The notes under the pieces are model-generated. The model made no database searches, was not told where the DNA came from, and was given only the letters and a program-made list of their open reading frames with translations. Positions 25,307 through 34,501 of a stretch of DNA of 64,000 nt are shown here, in pieces; position 1 is the stretch's first letter; every line of letters starts with the position of its first letter. The DNA comes from Lachnospiraceae bacterium (GTDB lineage Bacteria > Bacillota_A > Clostridia > Lachnospirales > Lachnospiraceae): NCBI GenBank assembly GCA_017561985.1, contig JAFZAZ010000014.1:190604-254603 (forward strand), given 5' to 3'. The translations under genes were made by a program, and so were the position numbers.

Positions 25307-28300
25307 TTATCGGCCGCGAATTGCGTCAATCGGCCGTTTATGCGCAAAGCGCAGCACCGGGAGGAAGCTTGCGATCAACGCGGTACCGAACGAAACCGCA
25401 GCGATCAGAAGCATCTGTTTCCAGCCGAACTCCATGATGCTGACATGAATCGTCATCACAAGGAATCGGTTGGCAAGTCCGGTGAGCAATGCCGTGAGAA
25501 GGGATGCCAGCACAAAGCAGCCGGCTGCAATCGCCACGCTCTCCGATCCGAAGATGCGGTAGACGTCGCTTCCGCGGGAACCGATGGCACGAAGGATGCC
25601 GATATCCCGCTTCTTGTATGCGATACTCGATACGATAAAGCTCATCATCAAGAGCGCCGCAAAAATAGCAAAGAACACGCCCATGCCGACCAGAATATAG
25701 TCGATATACTTCATCGAAAGCTCCATCATGTCGAGCTCTACGTTATATTTTGTGTACATATGGAAGCGTACATTGTTCTCTCCGTCGTGGGAGTAACCGA
25801 TGAACCGTTCAAGATCACCGCGGTCCTTCGGAAGGATCACCATGCCTCCGCATACACGCCCGCAGGGCTGGATATTACCCTTGGAAAGGACATCGAGGTC
25901 CGCAAGAAGGATCGGATCGTTCTTGGCTTCCTTGTCTGTGAAAAGAATGCCTTTGATGTCGAGCGTGACGTACATTCTCGGTTTCCGTGCGACCGCCTCG
26001 TAATCGCGGTCATCGTAATTCTGAACTTCGTACGTAAACTCGACCTCGTTGTAAACTTTTTCGAACAATTCGGCAAATGCAGCGTCGTTCAGGATCTCGA
26101 GATACGCGCCGAGCTCGACTCTCTCCTGGCGCGAAACACCCTTTGCGGGAACGATAAACTCGGTTCCGTCTCCGTTGTTGTCCGGCTCGTCTTTGCCGTT
26201 GTCTTTTCCGTTGTCTCCGCCTTTCTTTGCGTCAACTTCGTCCTCGTAATACTCCTTGTCATCCGGATAGTAATAATCATCGTATTCGTCGTAATCATCA
26301 TCGTTTTGATCCGACACGCCGATCGTCGCGTTATAGCACGCGATGACAGCGTCGTTGATTCCGAGGTACTTACGGTTGTTGACCGTGAGGAGTGAATACA
26401 GAAGCGACTCCGCATGACTGCGCTCGATATAGCATGCCATAAGCTCGGGGGTATCCGCCTCGTGCGATTTTGCGGCGATATCGACGTGTTTGAAAAGCCC
26501 GACATCGTTGATATCTCCGTAGTAAAAATCATAAAGATTTCCAAGCGTGCTGACGTATCTGTTACTCTCGAGATCGACTCTCGTCATATTCGTCTCGGTG
26601 TACGAGAGAACACTCTCCGCCTGTCTCTCGACAAATCCCTTGCCGACGAGGTTCTTCGATGCGAGATTACATTTGCAGTCATACGAAAAATCGTCGATCA
26701 TCACGTACGCCTTGATCATATCAAAACTGATCGCAGCGCGCCCGTCGTTTGAAAGAAGTTCGCCCGCGAGCTCCGTGATCTTCGTGAAGACCGACAAATA
26801 GTCGAGTCCGGTGTCGATGATTCCGGTCACGACAAGGTCGTGTCCATTGTCCATGCGAACTTTCGTACCGACCATATCTTCCATCTTCGGAACGGACTTG
26901 CCGTTCAAAAGACGCCCGTTGCGAAGCATGTCATAGGTGACTTTGGAGATCGCAACCTCATCTTTGCTTCCGTCCGGAAGGCGTCCGACGATCAGTTTCG
27001 CGCCGAAATCGTGCAGCGTCTGCTCATCGATTTCGAAATAATCGGTCAATATACGAAGGTTCGTCATCATGCCGGCGAGAAGGTCCTCATCGCCCTCTTC
27101 GAACACACTTGTCGCAAGGTCCGGGAAGCGATAAACCGGAAAAACGGTCACTCCCGGCTGAGCATTCAGCGTATCCCACTCTGCCTTCGTCGCAGCGTTG
27201 TAACCCCAGTCCTGCCAATATCCGCCGTCTTCCTCCAATGCGTACATTTGATAAATCTGCTTCTGAACATACACGGTGCTGACTCCGTTCTCACGGAACA
27301 CCTTGCTGACACTTCTTGTATAGTTGTAATCCGCAAGCGTCGCAGCGATTCCGAAGAGGCTGAATGCGATGACGGACATCAAAACCGTGAAGAAAAGTTT
27401 TAGTTTTTTGCAGCGAAGGCCGCCGATACCGATTCTCGCAGCACGGCTCATCGGAAGCTTCGAGCGAATCTTCTCAAAGAAACTCGTTCCACCCGACGGC
27501 TGTTCCTTTGTTGCGGAAAATACAAACCCTCGCGTCAGATTCTCATCCACACGGATGTACACAGGCTCCATCGGATGCTCCGAGAGGTACTCGTTGATCG
27601 CCTCGCGGTCCTCGTCGGTAAGCCGGTACCCCTTGGTAACCTTGCACGTGCCGTTCTCAAACAACGGACGCACTTCTCCGCTGCTCTGCGTAACATATTC
27701 CCTCGTCACATCGGAAAGGATCTCTCCGTCCTTCAGCTCGATAATGCGGTCCGCATACTGCTCGGAATACTCGCGGTCATGCGAGACGATGATCACAAGC
27801 TTGTCGCGCGAAAGCTGCTTCAAAAGGTCAAAGATCTGACGTCCCGTAGCGCTGTCGAGAGCACCGGTGGGCTCGTCCGCAAGGATGATCTTCGGATTCT
27901 TTACAAGTGCACGCGCGATCGCGACACGCTGCATCTGACCGCCGGAGAGCTCGTTCGGACGACGGTTCTCATAGCCCGCAAGATCGACCTGAACGAGGAT
28001 GTCGGAAATCTCTTCCTCGGTCGCCTTGCGCCCCTGAAGCTCGATGGCAAGCGCGATGTTGACGCCCACCGTGAAATCCGGGATCACATTGTATTCCTGA
28101 AAAATGAATCCCATGCAGGCGTTTCGGTACGAGTCAAAATCCGACTGCGAGAACTTTCTCGTCGAGACGCCGTCAAGTAAGATATCTCCGTCATCGTACT
28201 TGTCGAGGCCTCCGAGAAGGTTCAAAAGCGTAGACTTACCACTGCCTGATTTTCCGAGCAGGAAGACCATTCCTCGCTCGGGGAAGCTGATTGAGATATC

Positions 28301-28369
28301 ATGCAGCGCCACCACGGAAGGCCCGTGTTTCGGACGATATATCTTTTTTAATCTTCTTGTTTCCAGCAT
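25307..28369 (-). CDS. ABC transporter with fused ATPase and FtsX permease (1)
   Basis: Single-chain MacB-like transporter of 1020 residues. The N-terminal ATPase (about 1-230) has Walker A GKSGSGKST, signature [14 protein letters not shown], Walker [13 protein letters not shown] and VSHD. A linker leads to a first membrane segment (FFTVLMSVIAFSLFGIAATL) and a very large extracellular region. That region includes a strongly acidic Asp/Tyr/Glu stretch and a Lys/Gly/Asn-rich stretch encoded around 26165-26315. Three membrane segments close the protein (VGMVFFAIFAALLMMSFIV-type onward). It starts 12 bases after its paralogue, with GGGGGAG before the ATG. The substrate is unknown; such systems often export peptides or sense antibiotics. 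Confidence 0.85.
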   Translation of the reverse strand: MLETRRLKKIYRPKHGPSVVALHDISISFPERGMVFLLGKSGSGKSTLLNLLGGLDKYDDGDILLDGVSTRKFSQSDFDSYRNACMGFIFQEYNVIPDFTVGVNIALAIELQGRKATEEEISDILVQVDLAGYENRRPNELSGGQMQRVAIARALVKNPKIILADEPTGALDSATGRQIFDLLKQLSRDKLVIIVSHDREYSEQYADRIIELKDGEILSDVTREYVTQSSGEVRPLFENGTCKVTKGYRLTDEDREAINEYLSEHPMEPVYIRVDENLTRGFVFSATKEQPSGGTSFFEKIRSKLPMSRAARIGIGGLRCKKLKLFFTVLMSVIAFSLFGIAATLADYNYTRSVSKVFRENGVSTVYVQKQIYQMYALEEDGGYWQDWGYNAATKAEWDTLNAQPGVTVFPVYRFPDLATSVFEEGDEDLLAGMMTNLRILTDYFEIDEQTLHDFGAKLIVGRLPDGSKDEVAISKVTYDMLRNGRLLNGKSVPKMEDMVGTKVRMDNGHDLVVTGIIDTGLDYLSVFTKITELAGELLSNDGRAAISFDMIKAYVMIDDFSYDCKCNLASKNLVGKGFVERQAESVLSYTETNMTRVDLESNRYVSTLGNLYDFYYGDINDVGLFKHVDIAAKSHEADTPELMACYIERSHAESLLYSLLTVNNRKYLGINDAVIACYNATIGVSDQNDDDYDEYDDYYYPDDKEYYEDEVDAKKGGDNGKDNGKDEPDNNGDGTEFIVPAKGVSRQERVELGAYLEILNDAAFAELFEKVYNEVEFTYEVQNYDDRDYEAVARKPRMYVTLDIKGILFTDKEAKNDPILLADLDVLSKGNIQPCGRVCGGMVILPKDRGDLERFIGYSHDGENNVRFHMYTKYNVELDMMELSMKYIDYILVGMGVFFAIFAALLMMSFIVSSIAYKKRDIGILRAIGSRGSDVYRIFGSESVAIAAGCFVLASLLTALLTGLANRFLVMTIHVSIMEFGWKQMLLIAAVSFGTALIASFLPVLRFAHKRPIDAIRGR

Positions 28370-28381
28370 CGTTCTCTCCCC

Positions 28382-31168
28382 CTATCGATCCCGGATCACA
28401 TCGATCGGCTTGCGGCGGGCAAACCGGCTGATCGGGATAAACGTCGCCACGATTGCGACAGCTGCGGCGATCGCAGCGATGATGAGCACCTGACGTGCTC
28501 CGAAATGAACAACTTTGATCTTGTAGAAGAGGTCTCCCTCGATCTCAGTGTTGATCCTGTCGGCAAAGACCTTCGTCATAAGTGAGCTGAGCGCCGCATT
28601 GATCAACGCGATCACACCGGTCTCACACAAGAATATCCGATACACGTCGAGTCCGCGCGCACCGATCGCGCGCAGCACGCCGATCTCCGTTTTCTTATGA
28701 ATGATGCTGTTAGCGATAAACACAGCGAACAACACTGCGGAAAATACAGCAAACACAACGCCGATCCAGAACAGCACCGGATACATGACACGGGAAATCT
28801 CGTCGAACTCGCCGATCATGTACGTCAGTTCCGGATTCACCGAAACATATGCACCGTTTCTCTTTTCGATCGTCATTTTCGCAATATTCTCAATCGTACT
28901 GCGATCCTCCGGCATGCGGCACACGATCGTCCTCACATTTTTGCTGAAGTCGATCGCATCGAGTCCTGCGGCAACTTTGCTGCTCACAACGAACACGCCG
29001 CCTGCGGGAGCCTTCTGCTTGTTGTCGATCGTGATATAACCGGCAATCCGGTATTCGGCACCGGTCTTCGGATTGACGATCTTTACGCGATCCGCGTATT
29101 TTGCAAGCGTTTCGCCATAGTTTCCGGACAGATTGCCCGGGTCGAACGTCTTGGGATCGTACGACTCGCGAAGCTCCTGCGGAAGGAACATGCGGGCGAT
29201 GGTGCTCATCAATTCACCGGTGATATACACCTCGTCGTCGGCCGGTGCACGGTCCGTCCCGTCGTCAAGCCGCACGGCTTTCGCGCCGCGCATCTTCGCA
29301 TAGTCACCGAATTGATAGATCTCAAGTTCCGTCCTCTGCTCGCCGTCCGGGTCAAGGATCATATCCCAGCGAGCATCATCCTCGACGTAAAATGAAAGCA
29401 GTGCATCCGACGTAACAAGCGACTTCGAACCAACACCGCAGTATACAAACGAAGGTACGCCCTGGGCGCACTCGCTCTGAGCAACAGTCTGAAGCACGTA
29501 ATGAAGGATGCGCTCCGACTCGGAAAGCTCTTCATCCGGCTTCTCAAAAAGCCGCTCGTAGCGCTCGTAATCCACCGGAACGTCCACGATACCGACAACC
29601 GTGCAGTCGCTCTCCTGATTGGTTCCGCTCATCTGAATCGTCTTCAGTTTCATGCCGAGCATTTCTTCGAAACTCTTGCCGCGGTATTTTGCGTCACCGT
29701 GTTTCTGAACGCCTCTCGCGGCAATCTGAGAGATGACAACCTCCGTGCTTCCGGCCTCCGGGAGACGCCCGCAGCGAAGCTTTACTCCGAGCGCATCGAG
29801 CACTTCCGGCGTTGCCTCGAGCACAGTCACTCCGTACATCGGATAGATGAACATATCCGTTCTCGAGTCGGTTTCGTCATCAAATCTGTAAAACATAAAG
29901 CTGGAAGAAAAACTTCCCTCACGCCTGCTGATCTTCACAAGCGGCGTGTCCACAGCATTGTCGATCTCCTGTATTTCCTCATCGGAAAATGCGTACGAAA
30001 AATCTTCCCTGAAATTGCGGTAATCCGGCTCTTTCACGATCGTCAGGAAAGAGGATTCGGAACCGTAGATCGTGTCTGTCATACATGTCAGACGATCATA
30101 CGAGACAAACACATCCGACACACCGAACAGCGTGAACGCTACAACGGAAAGGAACACCATGAAGAAAAGCGCCAGTTTCCGGTTGAGCATCGAATTCAGA
30201 CCGATGCCGAAACTTCTCTTCCACGGCAGTTTCGACTTGATCAGCTTAAACTCTTTTTTCTCGGGTACAATGCGGAATTCGTCGGTCCCGCGGAACCGGT
30301 CGCGCTTCGGCGACAGACGGTTTCCGTCCGTGATCAAAACATTGTTGTCGCTCTGAAGCTCGAGGTAATAATTGACCTTATCGAGGTCCTCAGGAGCGAT
30401 CTTGCAGCCCGCGTCAACCACGACACCCTTCTTGTCGACACGCACGCCGTAGTCGTCAAACTCGACTTCTCTCACGCTCTTTAACTCCTGCACGGGCTTG
30501 AGCTCCGTGTCGGAGACGACACAGCCGTCCGCAAGCTCGATGATGCGATCCGCATACTGCTCAGAATACTCGCGGTCGTGCGAAACGATGATGACAAGCT
30601 TGGTTTTTGAAAGCTTCTTGAGCGTCTCGAACACAGCCCGTCCGGTCTCGCTGTCAAGCGCGCCGGTCGGCTCGTCTGCGAGGATGATGTCCGGATCCTT
30701 GATGATCGCTCTCGCAATGGCAACTCGCTGCAGCTGTCCGCCGGAAAGCTCGTTCGGCTTGCGTCTCGCAAAGCCCTTCAGGTCAACTTCCTCAAGGAGC
30801 TCGCGGATCTTCGATCCCGACGCGCGCATGCCCTGCATCTCAAGCGCAAGCGCAATGTTTCCGCCGACGGTGAACTCCGGAAGAATGTTGTAATCCTGGA
30901 AAATAAAACCGATGTAGGTGTTGCGGTACGAATCCATCATCGCAGCCGTAAAATCCTTCGTCGACGTATTGTGGATCAGGATATCTCCAGAGTCATAGCG
31001 GTCAAGACCGCCGAGCAGGTGCAAAAGTGTTGATTTTCCGCTTCCGGAACGTCCCAGCAAAAACACCATGCCGCGCTCCGGAAAACGGATCGATATGTTT
31101 TTCGTCGCCTCGACACTGACGCCGTCGCTGGAACGGTAGGTCTTACACAGGTTTCTTACCTCAAGCAT
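28382..31168 (-). CDS. ABC transporter with fused ATPase and FtsX permease (2)
   Basis: Paralogue of the next gene downstream, 928 residues. The ATPase (about 1-230) has Walker [10 protein letters not shown], signature [14 protein letters not shown], Walker [13 protein letters not shown] and VSHD. A membrane segment follows near residue 330 ([18 protein letters not shown]), then an extracellular domain of over 400 residues without the acidic insert of its partner. The C-terminal FtsX triplet has [32 protein letters not shown] and [19 protein letters not shown], ending in [11 protein letters not shown], nearly the same end as the partner (HKRPIDAIRGR). It starts 21 bases after mutS. The two probably form a heterodimer from an old tandem duplication. 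Confidence 0.85.
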   Translation of the reverse strand: MLEVRNLCKTYRSSDGVSVEATKNISIRFPERGMVFLLGRSGSGKSTLLHLLGGLDRYDSGDILIHNTSTKDFTAAMMDSYRNTYIGFIFQDYNILPEFTVGGNIALALEMQGMRASGSKIRELLEEVDLKGFARRKPNELSGGQLQRVAIARAIIKDPDIILADEPTGALDSETGRAVFETLKKLSKTKLVIIVSHDREYSEQYADRIIELADGCVVSDTELKPVQELKSVREVEFDDYGVRVDKKGVVVDAGCKIAPEDLDKVNYYLELQSDNNVLITDGNRLSPKRDRFRGTDEFRIVPEKKEFKLIKSKLPWKRSFGIGLNSMLNRKLALFFMVFLSVVAFTLFGVSDVFVSYDRLTCMTDTIYGSESSFLTIVKEPDYRNFREDFSYAFSDEEIQEIDNAVDTPLVKISRREGSFSSSFMFYRFDDETDSRTDMFIYPMYGVTVLEATPEVLDALGVKLRCGRLPEAGSTEVVISQIAARGVQKHGDAKYRGKSFEEMLGMKLKTIQMSGTNQESDCTVVGIVDVPVDYERYERLFEKPDEELSESERILHYVLQTVAQSECAQGVPSFVYCGVGSKSLVTSDALLSFYVEDDARWDMILDPDGEQRTELEIYQFGDYAKMRGAKAVRLDDGTDRAPADDEVYITGELMSTIARMFLPQELRESYDPKTFDPGNLSGNYGETLAKYADRVKIVNPKTGAEYRIAGYITIDNKQKAPAGGVFVVSSKVAAGLDAIDFSKNVRTIVCRMPEDRSTIENIAKMTIEKRNGAYVSVNPELTYMIGEFDEISRVMYPVLFWIGVVFAVFSAVLFAVFIANSIIHKKTEIGVLRAIGARGLDVYRIFLCETGVIALINAALSSLMTKVFADRINTEIEGDLFYKIKVVHFGARQVLIIAAIAAAVAIVATFIPISRFARRKPIDVIRDR

Positions 31169-31189
31169 AATTTCTCTCCCTCTGATGGA

Positions 31190-33862
31190 TTATTCCCCGT
31201 TATCTGCAAGTGCAATCTCATGCTGAATCTCATAGAGGAGATTCAGCGCTTCGATCGGCGTCAGCGTCGCGAGGTTCAGCTCGCGTATCCTCTCGACCGC
31301 CTCCGACTGCGCGCTGTTCCCGAACAAAGACATCTGGTTCGGCGCAGCATCTTTGTGTTTTGCAAGCTTCGGACGCTCGTCGCCGAACGAGACCGTCGCC
31401 TGACGGAACACCTCTCTTGCGCGCTCCGCAATATCATTTTGCGAAAGCTGCTCCACAAGCTCCTCGGCCCTCTGCAGCACCGACTCCGGCAATCCCGCAA
31501 GCCGCGCCACCTGAATACCGTAGCTCTTGTCCGCACCGCCGCGAATGATCTTTCGAAGGAACACGATCGAGTCTCCCTGTTCCTTTACGGCGATACAATA
31601 GTTGCACACTCCGTCGAGCTTTCCCTCTAACTCGGTCAGCTCGTGGTAGTGCGTCGCGAACAATGTCTTTGCGCCGATGCGCTTTCTGTCCGCCACATGT
31701 TCGATCACCGACCACGCGATGGACAATCCGTCAAATGTCGACGTTCCGCGCCCGATCTCGTCGAGTATCAAAAGACTGTTCTTGGTCGCATTTTTCAAAA
31801 TGCCCGCGACTTCGTTCATCTCGACCATGAACGTCGACTGGCCGCTCGCAAGGTCGTCGGACGCACCGACTCGCGTGAAAATGCGGTCGACGATGCCGAT
31901 GTCAGCCTCCCTCGCGGGAACATAGCTTCCGATCTGTGCCATCAATACGATCAGTGCGTTCTGGCGCATGTAAGTCGATTTGCCGGCCATGTTCGGTCCG
32001 GTGATGATGGCGACGCGGTTGTCATCGTTGTCGAGCGTCGTGTTGTTCGACACGAACGTACCGGGCGGAAGCATCTTCTCGACTACCGGGTGACGTCCGT
32101 CCGTAATATGGATCTTGCCCTGCTTGTTGATGGACGGACAAACGTAGCGGTTGTGTTCCGCGACATATGCAAGCGATGCGATGACATCGAGCGTCGCGAC
32201 CGCTTTCGCTGTCTTCTGGATGCGCTCCGTCTGCGCCGAAACCTCGTCTCTGACTTCCTTGAACAGCCTGTATTCAAGCGCGTAGAGACGGTCCTCGGCG
32301 TTGAGGATCGTGTCCTCAAGCTCCTTCAGCTCCGGCGTCGTATAGCGCTCGGAACCGGTCAATGTCTGCTTTCGCGTCCACTCGGGCGGAACAAGCTCTC
32401 TGTAGGAGTTCGTAACTTCCAGGAAATAACCGAAGACATTGTTGTATTTGACGCGGAGGTTTTTGATTCCGGTGCGGTCGCGCTCGTTTGCCTCGAGTTC
32501 CGCAAGCCACGTCTTGCCCTGTGTCTTCGCCTGGCGTAGCCGGTCGACCTCCTCGTTATAACCGTCGCGGATCATGCCGCCTTCCTTGACTCCGAGCGGC
32601 GGATCGTCTGCGATTGCCTGTTTAATCTTTTCGTAAATATCCGCGAGCGGATCGAGGTCCTTCAATTCTGACACGATCAATTTGCTGTGGAACGTCGACA
32701 ACAGGCTCGCGATATACGGCAGTACCGCAGCGGATGCGGCAAATGCGATCAAATCTCTCGGTCCGGCACTTCCGTAGCTTACGCGGCACACAAGGCGCTC
32801 CAGGTCGTAAATCTCGTCGAGGTGCTCGCGAAGCTCTTCGCGCACCATGAGATTCTCGTTCATCTCCGCGATCGCGCTCTGTCTCGCAAGGATCTCGTCC
32901 TTCGCAAGAAGCGGCTGTTCCAGGTACATGCGGAGAAGTCTCGCTCCCATCGCGGTCTTCGTGCGGTCCAAAACGCCGAGCAGCGATCCTCTCTTGTTCT
33001 TCTCGCGGAGCGTCTCCGTAAGCTCAAGGTTTCGTCTTGTCGCGGTGTCAAGCACCATATACTTGTCGGTTGCATACGGCTGCAGGCGCGTGATATGCGC
33101 AAGCGACGTCTTCTGCGTCTCATAGAGGTACGCAAGCACCGCTCCCGCCGTATAGCTTCCGGTTTCCATCTTGGAAAGTCCGAGCGAGTGGATCCCGCCG
33201 ACATGAAAATGCGTGAGAAGAAGCTCTCTCGTGCGCTCCGGGTCATACAGCGGATCCTCCAGCACCGTCACAGCGATGCGGAGACGGTTTCTGAGGTCCT
33301 CGGTGTCTACTCCGGAGATCAGAAACGCGGGGTTACAGATGATCTCCGACGGGGAAAATTTGCTGATCTCATCGAGCAGTTTCTTTGCATTTTCCACTTC
33401 CGTGACATAGAAATCGCCCGTGGATACGTCGACGGTGGCAACGCCAAACACGTCGTCCATCCACAGGACGCCCATGAGATACTTGTTTTTCGATTCATCC
33501 ATGGAGTCCGAGAACACGTTGGTTCCCGGAGTGACAATGCGCGTCACACCGCGCTTGACCATTCCCTTGGCCTTCTTCGGGTCCTCCAGCTGTTCGCAGA
33601 TCGCGACCGTGTACCCCTTCTCCACAAGCTTTGAGATATAGCCGTCCACCGCATGGTAAGGAACGCCGCACATCGGTGCCCGGTCCTCAAGTCCGCAGTC
33701 ACGCCCGGTGAGCGTCAATTCAAGCTCCTTTGAGCCGATCTCCGCATCCTCAAAAAACATCTCGTAAAAATCCCCGAGGCGGTAAAACAAGAGACAATTC
33801 GGATATTGTCTCTTTACCTCGAGGTAATGTAGCATCATCGGCGACAAGGTCGGTTGTTTCAT
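31190..33862 (-). CDS. mutS: DNA mismatch repair protein MutS
   Basis: Recognises mismatches and starts methyl-independent mismatch repair in the cytoplasm. The protein is 890 residues. The mismatch-reading FYE motif is at residues 32-34 in RLGDFYEMFFEDA, so this is true MutS1. The ATPase domain has Walker A GPNMAGKST, Walker B LLILDEIGRGTSTFDG and the TFMVEMNEV region. The C-terminal dimerisation tail ends in an acidic tip. AAGGAGA lies nine bases before the ATG. It follows rnhA by 15 bases and precedes the tandem transporters by 21. mutL, often adjacent, is not in the window, which is common in Clostridia. Confidence 0.98.
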   Translation of the reverse strand: MKQPTLSPMMLHYLEVKRQYPNCLLFYRLGDFYEMFFEDAEIGSKELELTLTGRDCGLEDRAPMCGVPYHAVDGYISKLVEKGYTVAICEQLEDPKKAKGMVKRGVTRIVTPGTNVFSDSMDESKNKYLMGVLWMDDVFGVATVDVSTGDFYVTEVENAKKLLDEISKFSPSEIICNPAFLISGVDTEDLRNRLRIAVTVLEDPLYDPERTRELLLTHFHVGGIHSLGLSKMETGSYTAGAVLAYLYETQKTSLAHITRLQPYATDKYMVLDTATRRNLELTETLREKNKRGSLLGVLDRTKTAMGARLLRMYLEQPLLAKDEILARQSAIAEMNENLMVREELREHLDEIYDLERLVCRVSYGSAGPRDLIAFAASAAVLPYIASLLSTFHSKLIVSELKDLDPLADIYEKIKQAIADDPPLGVKEGGMIRDGYNEEVDRLRQAKTQGKTWLAELEANERDRTGIKNLRVKYNNVFGYFLEVTNSYRELVPPEWTRKQTLTGSERYTTPELKELEDTILNAEDRLYALEYRLFKEVRDEVSAQTERIQKTAKAVATLDVIASLAYVAEHNRYVCPSINKQGKIHITDGRHPVVEKMLPPGTFVSNNTTLDNDDNRVAIITGPNMAGKSTYMRQNALIVLMAQIGSYVPAREADIGIVDRIFTRVGASDDLASGQSTFMVEMNEVAGILKNATKNSLLILDEIGRGTSTFDGLSIAWSVIEHVADRKRIGAKTLFATHYHELTELEGKLDGVCNYCIAVKEQGDSIVFLRKIIRGGADKSYGIQVARLAGLPESVLQRAEELVEQLSQNDIAERAREVFRQATVSFGDERPKLAKHKDAAPNQMSLFGNSAQSEAVERIRELNLATLTPIEALNLLYEIQHEIALADNGE

Positions 33863-33877
33863 CCTTGTGCATCTCCT

Positions 33878-34489
33878 TTACGAGTAATACTGCTCCTCCA
33901 GCTTCTCCAAGAGCGCCATCTTTTCGTCGATCTCCGCGCGGAGACGCTCGATGCGCTCATACAGTGCCTCGGGCGAATCCGTGTCAGCGACGTACGGCAC
34001 GGCCTCGCGAAGGTCGCCGCCGTCATCGACATAGAGCTGCTCTCCGTCCGCGGCTTCGGTCGCCAGCTGGTCGCAGCGCTCATTTTCCGGATGACCGTTG
34101 TGTCCCTTGACCCAGACAAATGTCACTTCGTGGCGCTCGGTCTGCTCAAAAAGACGCTTCCAGAGTTCGGTATTCTTCACGGCGTCGCCGCCCTTGTTGC
34201 GGTAACCGTGTGTCTGCCAATAATAGATCCAGCCTTCGTTGTAGGCGTCGGTCAGATATTTGGAGTCGGAGTACAGCGTGACGCGGCACGGAACCTTGAG
34301 ATTCTCAAGCGCAACGATCGCTGCCATCAATTCCATGCGGTTGTTCGTCGTCACGGCATAGCCCGCCGAATACTCGCGCTCGTGAACAACTCCCTTGCCG
34401 TCCGTAAAACGAACGATCGAACCGTACCCTCCGGGTCCGTTGGGGTTGCCTCTCGCGGCACCGTCCGTGAAAATCGTGATCTCCGTCAT
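33878..34489 (-). CDS. rnhA: Ribonuclease HI with C-terminal coiled coil
   Basis: Cleaves RNA in RNA-DNA hybrids, removing primers and R-loops. The protein is 203 residues; the first 147 form the RNase H fold. Catalytic residues are visible: D9 (FTDGAARGN), E53 (RMELMA), D75 (LYSDSKY) and D140 (ERCDQLA), with H130 in VKGHNGHPEN. The basic GYRNKGG loop of the HI handle is present. A C-terminal extension of about 45 residues is heptad-like (YERIERLRAEIDEKMALLEK) and is not part of the usual enzyme; it may mediate oligomerisation or partner binding. It sits between the membrane MutS relative and mutS, with gaps of 12 and 15 bases. Confidence 0.96.
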   Translation of the reverse strand: MTEITIFTDGAARGNPNGPGGYGSIVRFTDGKGVVHEREYSAGYAVTTNNRMELMAAIVALENLKVPCRVTLYSDSKYLTDAYNEGWIYYWQTHGYRNKGGDAVKNTELWKRLFEQTERHEVTFVWVKGHNGHPENERCDQLATEAADGEQLYVDDGGDLREAVPYVADTDSPEALYERIERLRAEIDEKMALLEKLEEQYYS

Positions 34490-34501
34490 TGACTGCCTCC
34501 T

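Noticed and set aside
26165..26315. Sequencing error or frameshift at the acidic stretch of the first fusion transporter
   Set aside because: The frame stays open on both sides and the FtsX C-terminus is intact; it reads as genuine low-complexity coding sequence.
31190..33862. Missing mutL beside mutS as evidence of rearrangement
   Set aside because: Separated mutS and mutL are common in Clostridia, so absence from the window means little.
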